Of a stretch of DNA of 64,000 bases, positions 16,327 through 23,832 are shown piece by piece (position 1 is the first letter of the stretch; each line of letters begins with the position of its first letter). This DNA comes from Synergistaceae bacterium (lineage in GTDB: Bacteria > Synergistota > Synergistia > Synergistales > Aminobacteriaceae), in contig JAHDLC010000013.1 in the NCBI GenBank assembly GCA_018436595.1, positions 1-64,000 on the forward strand. The letters are read 5' to 3'. The notes beneath the pieces were generated by a model, which was not told the origin of the DNA, did no database searches, and was given only the letters and a program-made list of their open reading frames with translations. The translations under genes were made by a program, and so were the position numbers.

Positions 16327-16362
16327 GCGGGAGTGCCGTTTTTTGTCCGGGACACTCCCCGC
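16327..16362. other. Long stem-loop between the lysW and tetR promoters
   Basis: GCGGGAGTG (16327-16335) pairs with CACTCCCCGC (16353-16362) with one bulged base and a 17-nt loop. It lies upstream of both divergent promoters, so it is not in either leader. It has no T tract on the plus strand. Within 16217-16392 I see no gene; this hairpin is the only clear structure. Confidence 0.45.
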
Positions 16363-16392
16363 TTCCTGGGGATCCTGATGATTTGATCTCTC

Positions 16393-16440
16393 TTGACAGG
16401 ACGGTAGTTGGAGGGTAAGATAGTAACCAATTACTATCTT
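16393..16440 (+). promoter_or_regulatory. tetR promoter with perfect 10-4-10 palindromic operator
   Basis: TTGACA (16393-16398), 17 bp, TAAGAT (16416-16421). The palindrome AAGATAGTAA-CCAA-TTACTATCTT (16417-16440) has ten perfectly paired bases per arm and covers the -10 box and the expected transcription start. This is the classical layout for autorepression by the TetR protein encoded just downstream. Confidence 0.85.
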
Positions 16441-16464
16441 GTAAAAAGGAGAAGGTGCAGCCTT

Positions 16465-17082
16465 ATGGCAACGAACGGAAAATATCTTCCCGCGGAGGAA
16501 CGGCGGGCCGTCATCGTGGAAACCGTCCTCACTCTCGCAGCGGAGGGGAACCCCTCGGAGATCACCACCGCCGCCATAGCGGAGCGCATGGGACTGACCC
16601 AGGGCGCCCTTTTCCGCCATTTCCCCAGCAAGGAAGCAATCTGGGAAGCCGTCATGGCATGGGCGGCCCGGACCCTCGCCTCGAGACTGGAGACGGCGGC
16701 AACAGCCGCTCCGACGCCTCTGGATGCCCTGGAAGCTGTTTTCTTCGCCCATATCGGCTTCATCGCCGAATACCCTGGTGTGCCGGGAATTTTCTTCGGC
16801 GAACTGCAGCGCCCCGGTGACAGTCCGGCCCGGGAACGGGCGAGGGAGCTCATGGAAGATTACGGGGCACGGCTCCGGGCCATCTTCAGAGAAGGCCAGG
16901 CAGCCGGGCAGTTTTCATCGTTATTTGACTCCGACGCTGCAGCGAGTCTTTTCGTGGGGATAATCCAGGGACTGGTGCTCCAGTCGTTTCTCTCCGGTTC
17001 CCGGGGAAGCGTTTCGAAAAACGCCCCGGCGGCCTTTGCCCTTTTCCGGCGTGGCATTGAAGCGGGGGGGGATGCTCTATGA
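16465..17082 (+). CDS. TetR/AcrR-family transcriptional repressor
   Basis: A 205-residue regulator. The N-terminal helix-turn-helix reads ITTAAIAERMGLTQGALFRHFPSKEAIWEAV, the standard TetR DNA-binding domain; the rest is a helical ligand-binding domain with no recognisable specificity. The ATG at 16465 has AAGGAGAAGGTG upstream. An in-frame start at 16408 would fall inside the operator and is rejected. The gene overlaps the following adaptor gene (ATGA at 17079). I infer that it represses itself and the downstream efflux genes until an inducer binds. Confidence 0.92.
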   Translation: MATNGKYLPAEERRAVIVETVLTLAAEGNPSEITTAAIAERMGLTQGALFRHFPSKEAIWEAVMAWAARTLASRLETAATAAPTPLDALEAVFFAHIGFIAEYPGVPGIFFGELQRPGDSPARERARELMEDYGARLRAIFREGQAAGQFSSLFDSDAAASLFVGIIQGLVLQSFLSGSRGSVSKNAPAAFALFRRGIEAGGDAL

Positions 17083-18263
17083 GCAGAGTCTGGCGGACGG
17101 TTCTCCTTCTTGCGGCCATCCTCGGCCTGGCGGCACTTTTCCTGTTCGTGATGATGCGTTCGGGGCCCCTGGCGCCCGTGTCCGTGACCGCTGCGGCCGT
17201 GGAAAGACGGTCCGTTGCCCCGGCGCTCTACGGTATCGGGGTGGTGGAATCGGGGGCGGTCTACCGGGTGGGGCCTACATCCCCGGGAAGAGTCCGGGAG
17301 GTGTTTGTCGAGGTGGGCGACAGGGTTGAATCCGGACAGAAGGTCGCCGTCATGGACCCGGTGGATCTCGACCAGCGGGTGTCAGCCCAGAAAGCCCATA
17401 TCGCCAGGCTCGAGGCTTCTGTGCGGGCTGCTTCCGCCAGGACGTCGGAGACCGGCGCGAGGAAGGAGTACGCCCAGGCCCAGTCAAAGCGGTACGACAA
17501 CCTCCTGAAATCGGGGGCGGTGAGCGTGGACGCCGCCGAGGCGAAGCGCCAGGAGCGCCTGGTCACGGCGGCTGCATGGGCCTCGGCCAATGCGGACCTC
17601 CAGGCCTCCCGGGCGGAGCTGGAGCGGGCGAAGGCCGATCTCGCGGCTCTCGTGTCCCAGAAGGAAAATCTCGATCTCCTGGCTCCTGCCGGAGGGCTGG
17701 TGTCGGCCCGGGCGGCCGAACCGGGTACGACGGCGGTGGCGGGCCAGGCCGTGGTTGAAATAATAGACACCGGGAGCATCAGGGTTTCGGTCCGCTTTGA
17801 CCAGGCCGCCGCCTCGGGGCTCCGGGCCGGTCTTCCTGCGGATATCGTGCTCCGGTCAGGGAACGGTCGGGTGCACAGGGGAGCCATCCTGCGGGTGGAG
17901 CCCCTGGCGGATCCTGTTACCGAGGAAATGATCGCCAAGGCGGTCTTCGGCGAAATACCGGACCCTCTTCCTCCCCTCGGGGAGCTTGCGGAGGTGACCG
18001 TACATCTTCCTCCTCTCCCCGGAACGCCGGTCGTCCCCGACGGTGCCCTGCAGCGGTACAACGGCAGGCCGGGGGTGTGGGTGATCGAGAATGGTTCCAT
18101 TGCCTTCCGGCCTGTAAAGACGGGACGGCGTGACCTGGCCGGAACGGTGCAGATCCTTGAAGGACTCGAAGAGGGCGAACGGGTGGTGGTGTACAGCGCC
18201 AGGGCCCTGACGCCGAAGAGCAGGGTGAAGGTTCTCGAAACCCTGGAGGGGATGAAACCATGA
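17079..18263 (+). CDS. Periplasmic adaptor (HlyD/MacA-type membrane fusion protein)
   Basis: A 394-residue protein anchored by one N-terminal helix (VLLLAAILGLAALFLFVMM). GPTSPGRVREVFVEVGDRVESGQKVAVMD is the first half of the lipoyl-like domain and LLAPAGGLVSARAAEPGTTAVAGQ the second; residues of about 100-200 between them form an Ala/Glu/Arg-rich coiled coil. A beta-barrel and membrane-proximal domain follow. It would link the permease at 18260 to an outer-membrane channel. No TolC gene is next to it; the only one in the window (23833) belongs to another locus. It is coupled to the genes on both sides by ATGA overlaps. Confidence 0.9.
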   Translation: MSRVWRTVLLLAAILGLAALFLFVMMRSGPLAPVSVTAAAVERRSVAPALYGIGVVESGAVYRVGPTSPGRVREVFVEVGDRVESGQKVAVMDPVDLDQRVSAQKAHIARLEASVRAASARTSETGARKEYAQAQSKRYDNLLKSGAVSVDAAEAKRQERLVTAAAWASANADLQASRAELERAKADLAALVSQKENLDLLAPAGGLVSARAAEPGTTAVAGQAVVEIIDTGSIRVSVRFDQAAASGLRAGLPADIVLRSGNGRVHRGAILRVEPLADPVTEEMIAKAVFGEIPDPLPPLGELAEVTVHLPPLPGTPVVPDGALQRYNGRPGVWVIENGSIAFRPVKTGRRDLAGTVQILEGLEEGERVVVYSARALTPKSRVKVLETLEGMKP

Positions 18264-19462
18264 TCAGCCTCGCGGGCAGGGACATTCTCCACGGATGGGG
18301 GAAATTTGCCCTCACCGGCCTGGGGCTGGGGCTTCTCATCGGAGTGACCCTCACCATGGGCGGCGTTTACCGGGGCATGGTGGACGATGCCATGGTGCTC
18401 CTCGACAACAGCGGCGCCGATCTCTGGGTCGTCCAGCAGGAGACCCTGGGTCCCTACGCGGAGTCGTCAAGCATTTTCGATGACACCTGGAGGAGTGTCT
18501 CAGGAATGCCGGGTGTTGAGGAAGCGGCAAACGTAACATATCTTACGACCCAGGTCCGGAGGGGCACGGAAGACGTCCGGGCCATGGTGGTGGGGGTGGA
18601 CCCCGGCATGCCGGGATCTCCGGGACAACCGGGGTACCTGACGGCCGGACGGCATATCACCCGCAGCCACTATGAAGCGGTAGCCGACGGGGCCACGGGA
18701 TTTCGTCCCGGTGACGAAATCCGCATAAGGAGGAATACCTACACGGTGGTGGGCCTTACGCGCCGCATGGTCTCCTCCGGAGGGGACCCCATGATTTTCA
18801 TCCCCCTGAAGGATGCCCAGGAGGCCCAGTTCCTGAAGGACAACGACTCCATTCTGCAGCAGCGGCGCCGCACGGCGTCCAACCCGTCCCTGAACCGGCC
18901 CGGTGTGCCGGGGCTCCTGGAGAGCGTCATCACCTCCCAAAGCGCGAACCAGTACGTCAATGCCGTCCTCGTCCGTCTCCTGCCCGGGGCGGATCCGGAT
19001 GAGACGGCGGCCCATATCCGCCGGTGGCTCCGCCTGGAGGTGTACACGCGGGATCAGATGGAGGAAATTCTTCTCGGCAAGCTCATTGCCACCTCGTCCA
19101 GGCAGATCGGCATGTTCCTCGTGATTCTTGCTGTTGTGAGCGCCGCCATCGTGGCGTTCATCATCTACACCCTCACCATGGGGAAGATCCGGGAGATCGC
19201 CGTGCTGAAGCTCATCGGGACGAAGAACCGGACCATCGTGTCCATGATTCTCCAGCAGGCGGTGGGGCTTGGCGTCCTCGGTTTCATGATCGGGAAAATC
19301 GCGGCCACTTTCTGGGCCCCCTTTTTCCCCAAGTTTGTCCTGCTGCAGGCCCGGGACGCGGTGACGGGTTTCGCGGCGGTGATCGTCATGTGCGTCCTCG
19401 CAAGCATACTGGCGATACGGGCCGCCCTGAAGGTGGACCCGGCCGAGGCCATCGGAGGCTGA
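18260..19462 (+). CDS. ABC efflux permease, MacB/FtsX (ABC3) type
   Basis: A 400-residue permease with one N-terminal membrane helix, a large periplasmic region (about residues 45-275), and three C-terminal helices (VILAVVSAAIVAFIIYTL, the VGLGVLGFMIG region and FAAVIVMCVLASILAI). This 1+3 topology is that of MacB, LolC/E and DevC. The end ALKVDPAEAIGG is the usual tail of this family. With the adaptor and ATPase it forms a mechanotransmission-type exporter rather than a classical import channel. Its substrate is unknown. Confidence 0.9.
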   Translation: MISLAGRDILHGWGKFALTGLGLGLLIGVTLTMGGVYRGMVDDAMVLLDNSGADLWVVQQETLGPYAESSSIFDDTWRSVSGMPGVEEAANVTYLTTQVRRGTEDVRAMVVGVDPGMPGSPGQPGYLTAGRHITRSHYEAVADGATGFRPGDEIRIRRNTYTVVGLTRRMVSSGGDPMIFIPLKDAQEAQFLKDNDSILQQRRRTASNPSLNRPGVPGLLESVITSQSANQYVNAVLVRLLPGADPDETAAHIRRWLRLEVYTRDQMEEILLGKLIATSSRQIGMFLVILAVVSAAIVAFIIYTLTMGKIREIAVLKLIGTKNRTIVSMILQQAVGLGVLGFMIGKIAATFWAPFFPKFVLLQARDAVTGFAAVIVMCVLASILAIRAALKVDPAEAIGG

Positions 19463-19463
19463 C

Positions 19464-20219
19464 ATGGCGGAGCGGCAGACGCGGGGGATCATCATCGAAG
19501 GGCTGCGCAAGCGCTACGGAGCCGGGGAGACGGCGGTGGATGCCCTGAAAGGGGTGGACATGGCGGTGTCTCCCGGCGAGGTGGTGGGCCTCATCGGACC
19601 CTCGGGGTCCGGAAAGACCACCCTCCTGAAATGTCTCGGCGCGGTGATCGAACCAACAGCCGGGCGGATGACCCTGGGAAACGATGTCATCTATGACGGA
19701 AAGTGGAGGATAAAGGATCTCAGGGCCCTGCGGAGGGACAGGATCGGGTTCATTTTCCAGGCCCCCTACCTCATACCTTTTCTGAACGTGACGGACAACG
19801 TGGCCCTGCTTCCCATGCTCGCGGGCCATTCCGACGGGGAGTCAAGGACCCGGGCCGGAGAACTCCTGGAAGCCCTGGATGTGGCCCACAGGGCATCCGC
19901 CATGCCCTCCCAGCTTTCGGGGGGGGAACAGCAGCGGGTAGCCATAGCCAGGGCCCTGGCGAACAGACCCCCGGTGATCCTGGCCGACGAGCCCACGGCA
20001 CCCCTGGACAGCGAGCGGGCCCTGTCGGTGATCACCATACTGAACGCCATGGCGAAACAGTATGAAACGGCCATCATCGTGGTCACCCACGATGAAAAGA
20101 TCATTCCCACCTTCCGGAGAATTTACCGTATCCGGGACGGGAGGACGGAAGAAACGGCCGGCGAAGGCCGTTCCACGGAAAAACCTGAAACAGGAAAACC
20201 AGAGGAGGAGAGAGCATGA
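19464..20219 (+). CDS. ABC efflux ATPase, MacB/LolD/DevA type
   Basis: A 251-residue ATPase with Walker [13 protein letters not shown], signature [15 protein letters not shown], Walker [13 protein letters not shown] and switch His in [18 protein letters not shown] replaces the usual [16 protein letters not shown] form, a minor oddity. It starts 1 nt after the permease stop, and the cupin gene begins inside its own stop codon. It powers the 17079-20219 exporter. Confidence 0.92.
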   Translation: MAERQTRGIIIEGLRKRYGAGETAVDALKGVDMAVSPGEVVGLIGPSGSGKTTLLKCLGAVIEPTAGRMTLGNDVIYDGKWRIKDLRALRRDRIGFIFQAPYLIPFLNVTDNVALLPMLAGHSDGESRTRAGELLEALDVAHRASAMPSQLSGGEQQRVAIARALANRPPVILADEPTAPLDSERALSVITILNAMAKQYETAIIVVTHDEKIIPTFRRIYRIRDGRTEETAGEGRSTEKPETGKPEEERA

Positions 20220-20560
20220 TTACGAGAAACCTTGCAGATTTCGGCACCATGGAAAACGCTCACGGAGTGGACGCCCGGAACATCTACGACACCGACGACG
20301 CCGTCATTACGGTGATCACCCTGAAGCCGGGCCAGTCGCTGAAGCGGCACATCACCCCGGTGGACGTGGCGTTCTACGTCCTCGAAGGAAAAGGGACAGT
20401 GGAAATAGGGGAGGAAAAACAGGAAGTGAGCAAAGACACCCTCATCGAAAGCCCGAAAAACATTATGCACTGCTGGTACAACACCAGCGGCGCCGATCTC
20501 CGGTTTATGGTGGTGAAGGCTCCCAAACCGAACCGGAAGACCATCTTCCCGGGCTCATGA
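20216..20560 (+). CDS. Small single-domain cupin protein
   Basis: A 114-residue cytoplasmic protein with one cupin fold. The first cupin motif region reads KRHITPVDVAFYVLEGKGTVEIG and the second ends PKNIMHCWYN. Only part of the usual metal-binding His/Glu set is visible (His in KRH, His in MHCW), so metal binding is uncertain. It is the last gene of the TetR-controlled efflux operon (ATGA overlap with the ATPase), so it may bind or modify the exported compound or act as a sensor. No specific function can be assigned. Confidence 0.8.
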   Translation: MITRNLADFGTMENAHGVDARNIYDTDDAVITVITLKPGQSLKRHITPVDVAFYVLEGKGTVEIGEEKQEVSKDTLIESPKNIMHCWYNTSGADLRFMVVKAPKPNRKTIFPGS

Positions 20561-20571
20561 CCCGCCGTTAA

Positions 20572-21339
20572 TCAGCGGAGGCCGCTTTCCGGGTTCCGGA
20601 GGGCGGCCTCTTCCCATCCGAGGGCCCCCGCGACGGAGAGGAAACTCTCCTCCGGCGGGCAGAAAATCTCCGCCCTCTCCCCGGTGAAGGGATGGCGGAA
20701 CGACAGCTTCACCGCCGCCAGCATAAGCCGGGCACAGCCGAACCGCTCCCGGAAGAAACGGTTGTGCCGCCCCTCCCCGTAGGTGGTATCCCCCACGATC
20801 GGGTGGAAAATATGCTTGAAGTGCCTCCGGATCTGCCGCCGCCTCCCACTCTGCGGCCGGATTTCCGCCAGGGAGTACCGTGTGGTGGGATGATCCGACA
20901 CGGCGAAGGGCAATTCCGCGCAGGCAAGGCGCCGAAAGCCGGTCCGGGCTTCCCGGATCTTCCCTCCGCTGCCGTCAGGCTTCCGGAGACCCCCGAGATC
21001 ATCCGCCAGGGGGTGGTCGATGATGCCTTCCTCGGGCACCCAGCCCCTGGCAACGGCAAGATAGACTTTGTCCACTCCATCGTTCCGGAACAGTTCCGCT
21101 CCCTTCCGGGCCCCTTCCTTATCCGCCGCAAAGAGCAGAATCCCCGACGTGGGCCGGTCCAGCCGATGAAGAAGGTAGAGCCTGCAGCCCGCAAGATTCC
21201 GGGCCTCCTGGAGGGCGAACCTGGTCTCCAGGGTATCCAGGGGAGACCGGTGGACCAGCATGCCCGCAGGCTTGTGCACAGCCAGGAACCATGGATCCCG
21301 GTAGATTATGGACACGGTTCCTTCTCTTTCTTCCATCAT
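20572..21339 (-). CDS. RluA/TruC-type pseudouridine synthase
   Basis: A 255-residue enzyme. YLLHRLDRPTSGILLFA contains the catalytic Asp of the RluA superfamily (HRLDxxTSG), preceded by VHKPAGMLVH and followed by IRPQSGRRRQIRRHFKHIFHPIVGDTTYG. The TruC (tRNA U65) branch is the closest match by recall. It isomerises a uridine in tRNA or rRNA. The start is ATG 21339 (a second ATG at 21336), with AGGAGGGG upstream. It converges on the cupin gene with 11 nt between them. Confidence 0.88.
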   Translation of the reverse strand: MMEEREGTVSIIYRDPWFLAVHKPAGMLVHRSPLDTLETRFALQEARNLAGCRLYLLHRLDRPTSGILLFAADKEGARKGAELFRNDGVDKVYLAVARGWVPEEGIIDHPLADDLGGLRKPDGSGGKIREARTGFRRLACAELPFAVSDHPTTRYSLAEIRPQSGRRRQIRRHFKHIFHPIVGDTTYGEGRHNRFFRERFGCARLMLAAVKLSFRHPFTGERAEIFCPPEESFLSVAGALGWEEAALRNPESGLR

Positions 21340-21405
21340 CCGTGATTTCCCCTCCTTCTTTATGGTAGTATACAGTATGATGACAGACCAGTGAGGTGAG
21401 TGCTC

Positions 21406-22044
21406 ATGACAATCGGCTGGGAAGCGGAAAGGGAACAGGTCGCCTCCATCATGAGACGGCTGTACCGCCAGGGCCTGACAACCTGTTCCGGCGGAAACGT
21501 GAGTCTCCGCACCGGCGGCGTGATCCTCATAACCCCGTCGGGGATGGACAAAGGAGAAATCACCGCCGAAGAAATCGGGGCCGTGACCCCGGACGGGGAA
21601 AACCTTCTCCCCGGGCTGAAGCTCAGCATCGAGACGGAGATGCACCTGGAAGTCTACCGGAACCGCCCCGACGTGAACGGCATCGTCCACGCCCACCCCG
21701 TAACGGCATCCGCCTTCGCGGCCCTTGACAGGGACATCGATACCCGGCTCACCGCCGAGACCTGGCACGTTTTGGGGACGCCGGTCAGGGCCGACTACGC
21801 CCTCATGGGGACCAAGGACCTCGCCCGAATCGTCGGCGAGGCGGTGAGGAGAGGAAACGCCGTGATAATGGAAAACCACGGTGTTCTGACAGTAGGGAGA
21901 ACCCTCTTCGAGGCCTTCGACAGGCTGGAGCTCCTCGAGGCGGCGGCGAAAATGACCTGGATCACCCATACCATGGGATCACCCCGGCCCCTGTCGGAGA
22001 AAAAAGTACGGGAAATCGAAGAGGTATACGGCAGGCGGAAATGA
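21406..22044 (+). CDS. Class II aldolase/adducin-family protein (fuculose-phosphate aldolase-like)
   Basis: A 212-residue zinc aldolase. SGGNVSLR, ITPSGMDKGEI, the catalytic Glu in ETEMHLEVYR, the metal pair HAHPVTASAF and the third His in VIMENHGVLTVG are all in place. The family cleaves sugar phosphates such as L-fuculose 1-phosphate or L-ribulose phosphates; the substrate here is open. The ATG at 21406 is favoured over an in-frame GTG at 21400 because GAGGTG lies 7 nt before it. The symporter gene follows 33 nt later, so uptake and cleavage of a sugar derivative may be linked. Confidence 0.88.
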   Translation: MTIGWEAEREQVASIMRRLYRQGLTTCSGGNVSLRTGGVILITPSGMDKGEITAEEIGAVTPDGENLLPGLKLSIETEMHLEVYRNRPDVNGIVHAHPVTASAFAALDRDIDTRLTAETWHVLGTPVRADYALMGTKDLARIVGEAVRRGNAVIMENHGVLTVGRTLFEAFDRLELLEAAAKMTWITHTMGSPRPLSEKKVREIEEVYGRRK

Positions 22045-22077
22045 CCGCCGCGCACAATAAGTAAAGAAGGTGTCTTC

Positions 22078-23460
22078 ATGTTCATCGCGTCAGCCCTCGG
22101 CATTCTGGCGGCTTTTTTCTTTTTCGGCATTTGGTCCTCCGGAAAGGTGAGCTCTTCCTCGGAGTATTCGGTAGCCAGCAGAAAAGCGACTGCCGGAGGC
22201 GTTTCAGGCATCATCCTCGGCAGCCTCGTGGGAGGTTCGTCCACAGTCGGTACTGTGCAGATGGCCTATCATTACGGCCTGTCCGCCTGGTGGTTCACCC
22301 TGGGGGGAGGCATCGGCTGTCTCATCATGGGACTCTGGTTCGTCAAGCCCCTGAGAGCGACGGAGCTTATCACCCTTCCCCAGTTCCTCGGCCGGCACTT
22401 CGGCCAGGGATCGGCGGTCCTGTCCGCCGTGGCCACCGCCCTGGGATCATTCATCGCCCTCATTGCCCAGTTCCTCGCCGGAACAGCCCTGCTCGGCTCG
22501 GTCTTTCCCTTCCCTGCCTGGGTGTCCGCCGTATTCATGGCGGTGCTCATCCTGGCCTTTGCCTACGGGGGAGGCATCAAGAGCTTCAGCAGGCTGGGAA
22601 AGGTGAAGATCATCTTTCTCTACGGGGTCATGATCCTCTGCGTCGGAGCCGCGTTCCTCTCGGGGCAGACTCCTTCGGTGCTCGTCCGGTCCCTCCCCGC
22701 CGATCCCTTCTTCAACATCTTCGCCAGGGGTGTGGCCAGAGACCTCGGTGCCTTCACATCGCTGCTCTGCGGCGTCCTGTGCGGGCAGATCTACATCCAG
22801 GCCGTCTACGCAGCCTCCTCCGACGCCACGGCCCGGAAGGGATGCCTCTGGACTTCCATGATCACCCCGCCCCTGGGGCTGCTCGGCGTCTGGATCGGCC
22901 TCGCCCTCCGGAACTCCGGAGTGGCCGTTGAAGCATCCCAGGCCCTTCCATTTTTCATCCGCACCTATTTTCATCCCCTCGCCGCCGGGCTCCTGTGGTC
23001 GGGGATCATGATCACCGTCCTGGGGACTTCGGTGGGGATCACCTTCGGCGTGGCCACCAACCTCACCCGGGACATGTACCTGAAGACGAAGCGGGCCGCC
23101 GGCTACGACGACGCGAAAATCCTCTTCGCCAGCAGGATCACCGTCCTCGGCACGGTCATCGTTGCCGGGCTGATCGCCCTGGCGGCGGGAAAAAGCATGA
23201 TCCTCCAGTGGGCATACCTGGGCATGGGCATCAAGGGGGCGGGCATCATCATTCCTCTCATCGCCGCCGTGTTCCTGCCCGGAAGGCTGCCCTCAGGCTG
23301 GAGCTTCCTTTCCGGAACCTGCGGCCTCGCGGGGGTCTTTCTGGGGGCGGCGTTCTTCAAGGGCATGGATCCCCTGCTGCCGGGGCTGGCCCTCTCGGGA
23401 CTGGTTGCCCTCGCGGGTTTTGTTGCAGGAAAGAGGAGGCCCGGTTTCCCGGAAAGATAA
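22078..23460 (+). CDS. Sodium:solute symporter (SSS family)
   Basis: A 460-residue inner-membrane protein with about twelve or thirteen hydrophobic segments. EYSVASRKATAGGVSGIILGSLVGGSST is the conserved helix-1 region of SSS carriers, and FGVATNLTRDMYLK is the loop typical of the family. Members import sugars, proline, pantothenate or carboxylates with sodium. It is probably co-transcribed with the class II aldolase. An AAGAAGG ribosome site lies before the ATG. A terminator-like hairpin follows at 23516. Confidence 0.9.
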   Translation: MFIASALGILAAFFFFGIWSSGKVSSSSEYSVASRKATAGGVSGIILGSLVGGSSTVGTVQMAYHYGLSAWWFTLGGGIGCLIMGLWFVKPLRATELITLPQFLGRHFGQGSAVLSAVATALGSFIALIAQFLAGTALLGSVFPFPAWVSAVFMAVLILAFAYGGGIKSFSRLGKVKIIFLYGVMILCVGAAFLSGQTPSVLVRSLPADPFFNIFARGVARDLGAFTSLLCGVLCGQIYIQAVYAASSDATARKGCLWTSMITPPLGLLGVWIGLALRNSGVAVEASQALPFFIRTYFHPLAAGLLWSGIMITVLGTSVGITFGVATNLTRDMYLKTKRAAGYDDAKILFASRITVLGTVIVAGLIALAAGKSMILQWAYLGMGIKGAGIIIPLIAAVFLPGRLPSGWSFLSGTCGLAGVFLGAAFFKGMDPLLPGLALSGLVALAGFVAGKRRPGFPER

Positions 23461-23515
23461 GAGGCTTCCAGACGCCATGTCCGGATCGGAAGGACCGCCT
23501 GTCGGGAAAAAAGGA

Positions 23516-23578
23516 ATCCCCGGGTTCCCTGGGAGTGGCGAGGTTTTCCTGTCCAGCCATTCCCGGGGATCTCTTTTT
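23516..23578 (+). terminator. Terminator-like hairpin after the symporter gene
   Basis: ATCCCCGGG (23516-23524) pairs perfectly with CCCGGGGAT (23562-23570), followed by CTCTTTTTG. The 37-nt loop is long for a simple terminator. Between here and the promoter at 23698 the sequence becomes AT-rich and shows no gene. Confidence 0.6.
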
Positions 23579-23697
23579 GTAGGAAAAGATTCGACCTTCA
23601 CGGAGAAAGTGAATCTGAATGCGAACGGGAAAATTCAGAAATTTACTCGATAATCCGTCACTCATTTTCGACGTACCCATAACTGACAATTCATCCA

Positions 23698-23727
23698 TTG
23701 ACACGGTGTGTTTTGTAATGTTATAAC
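23698..23727 (+). promoter_or_regulatory. Strong promoter of the secretion locus (TTGACA-N18-TATAAC)
   Basis: TTGACA at 23698-23703 and TATAAC at 23722-23727 with 18 bp between. The surrounding 23590-23830 is clearly richer in A+T than the rest of the window. The resulting leader is about 100 nt. This is one of the best promoter matches in the window. Confidence 0.8.
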
Positions 23728-23832
23728 AATTTGAGAAATGTTTCAGGGTGGTATTTTTTAAAGCCTGATTTGTGGGAATGTTATTTGTATTTAAAGAAAA
23801 TGCATTGTTCATTTTTGACGGGGAGTTTTGGC

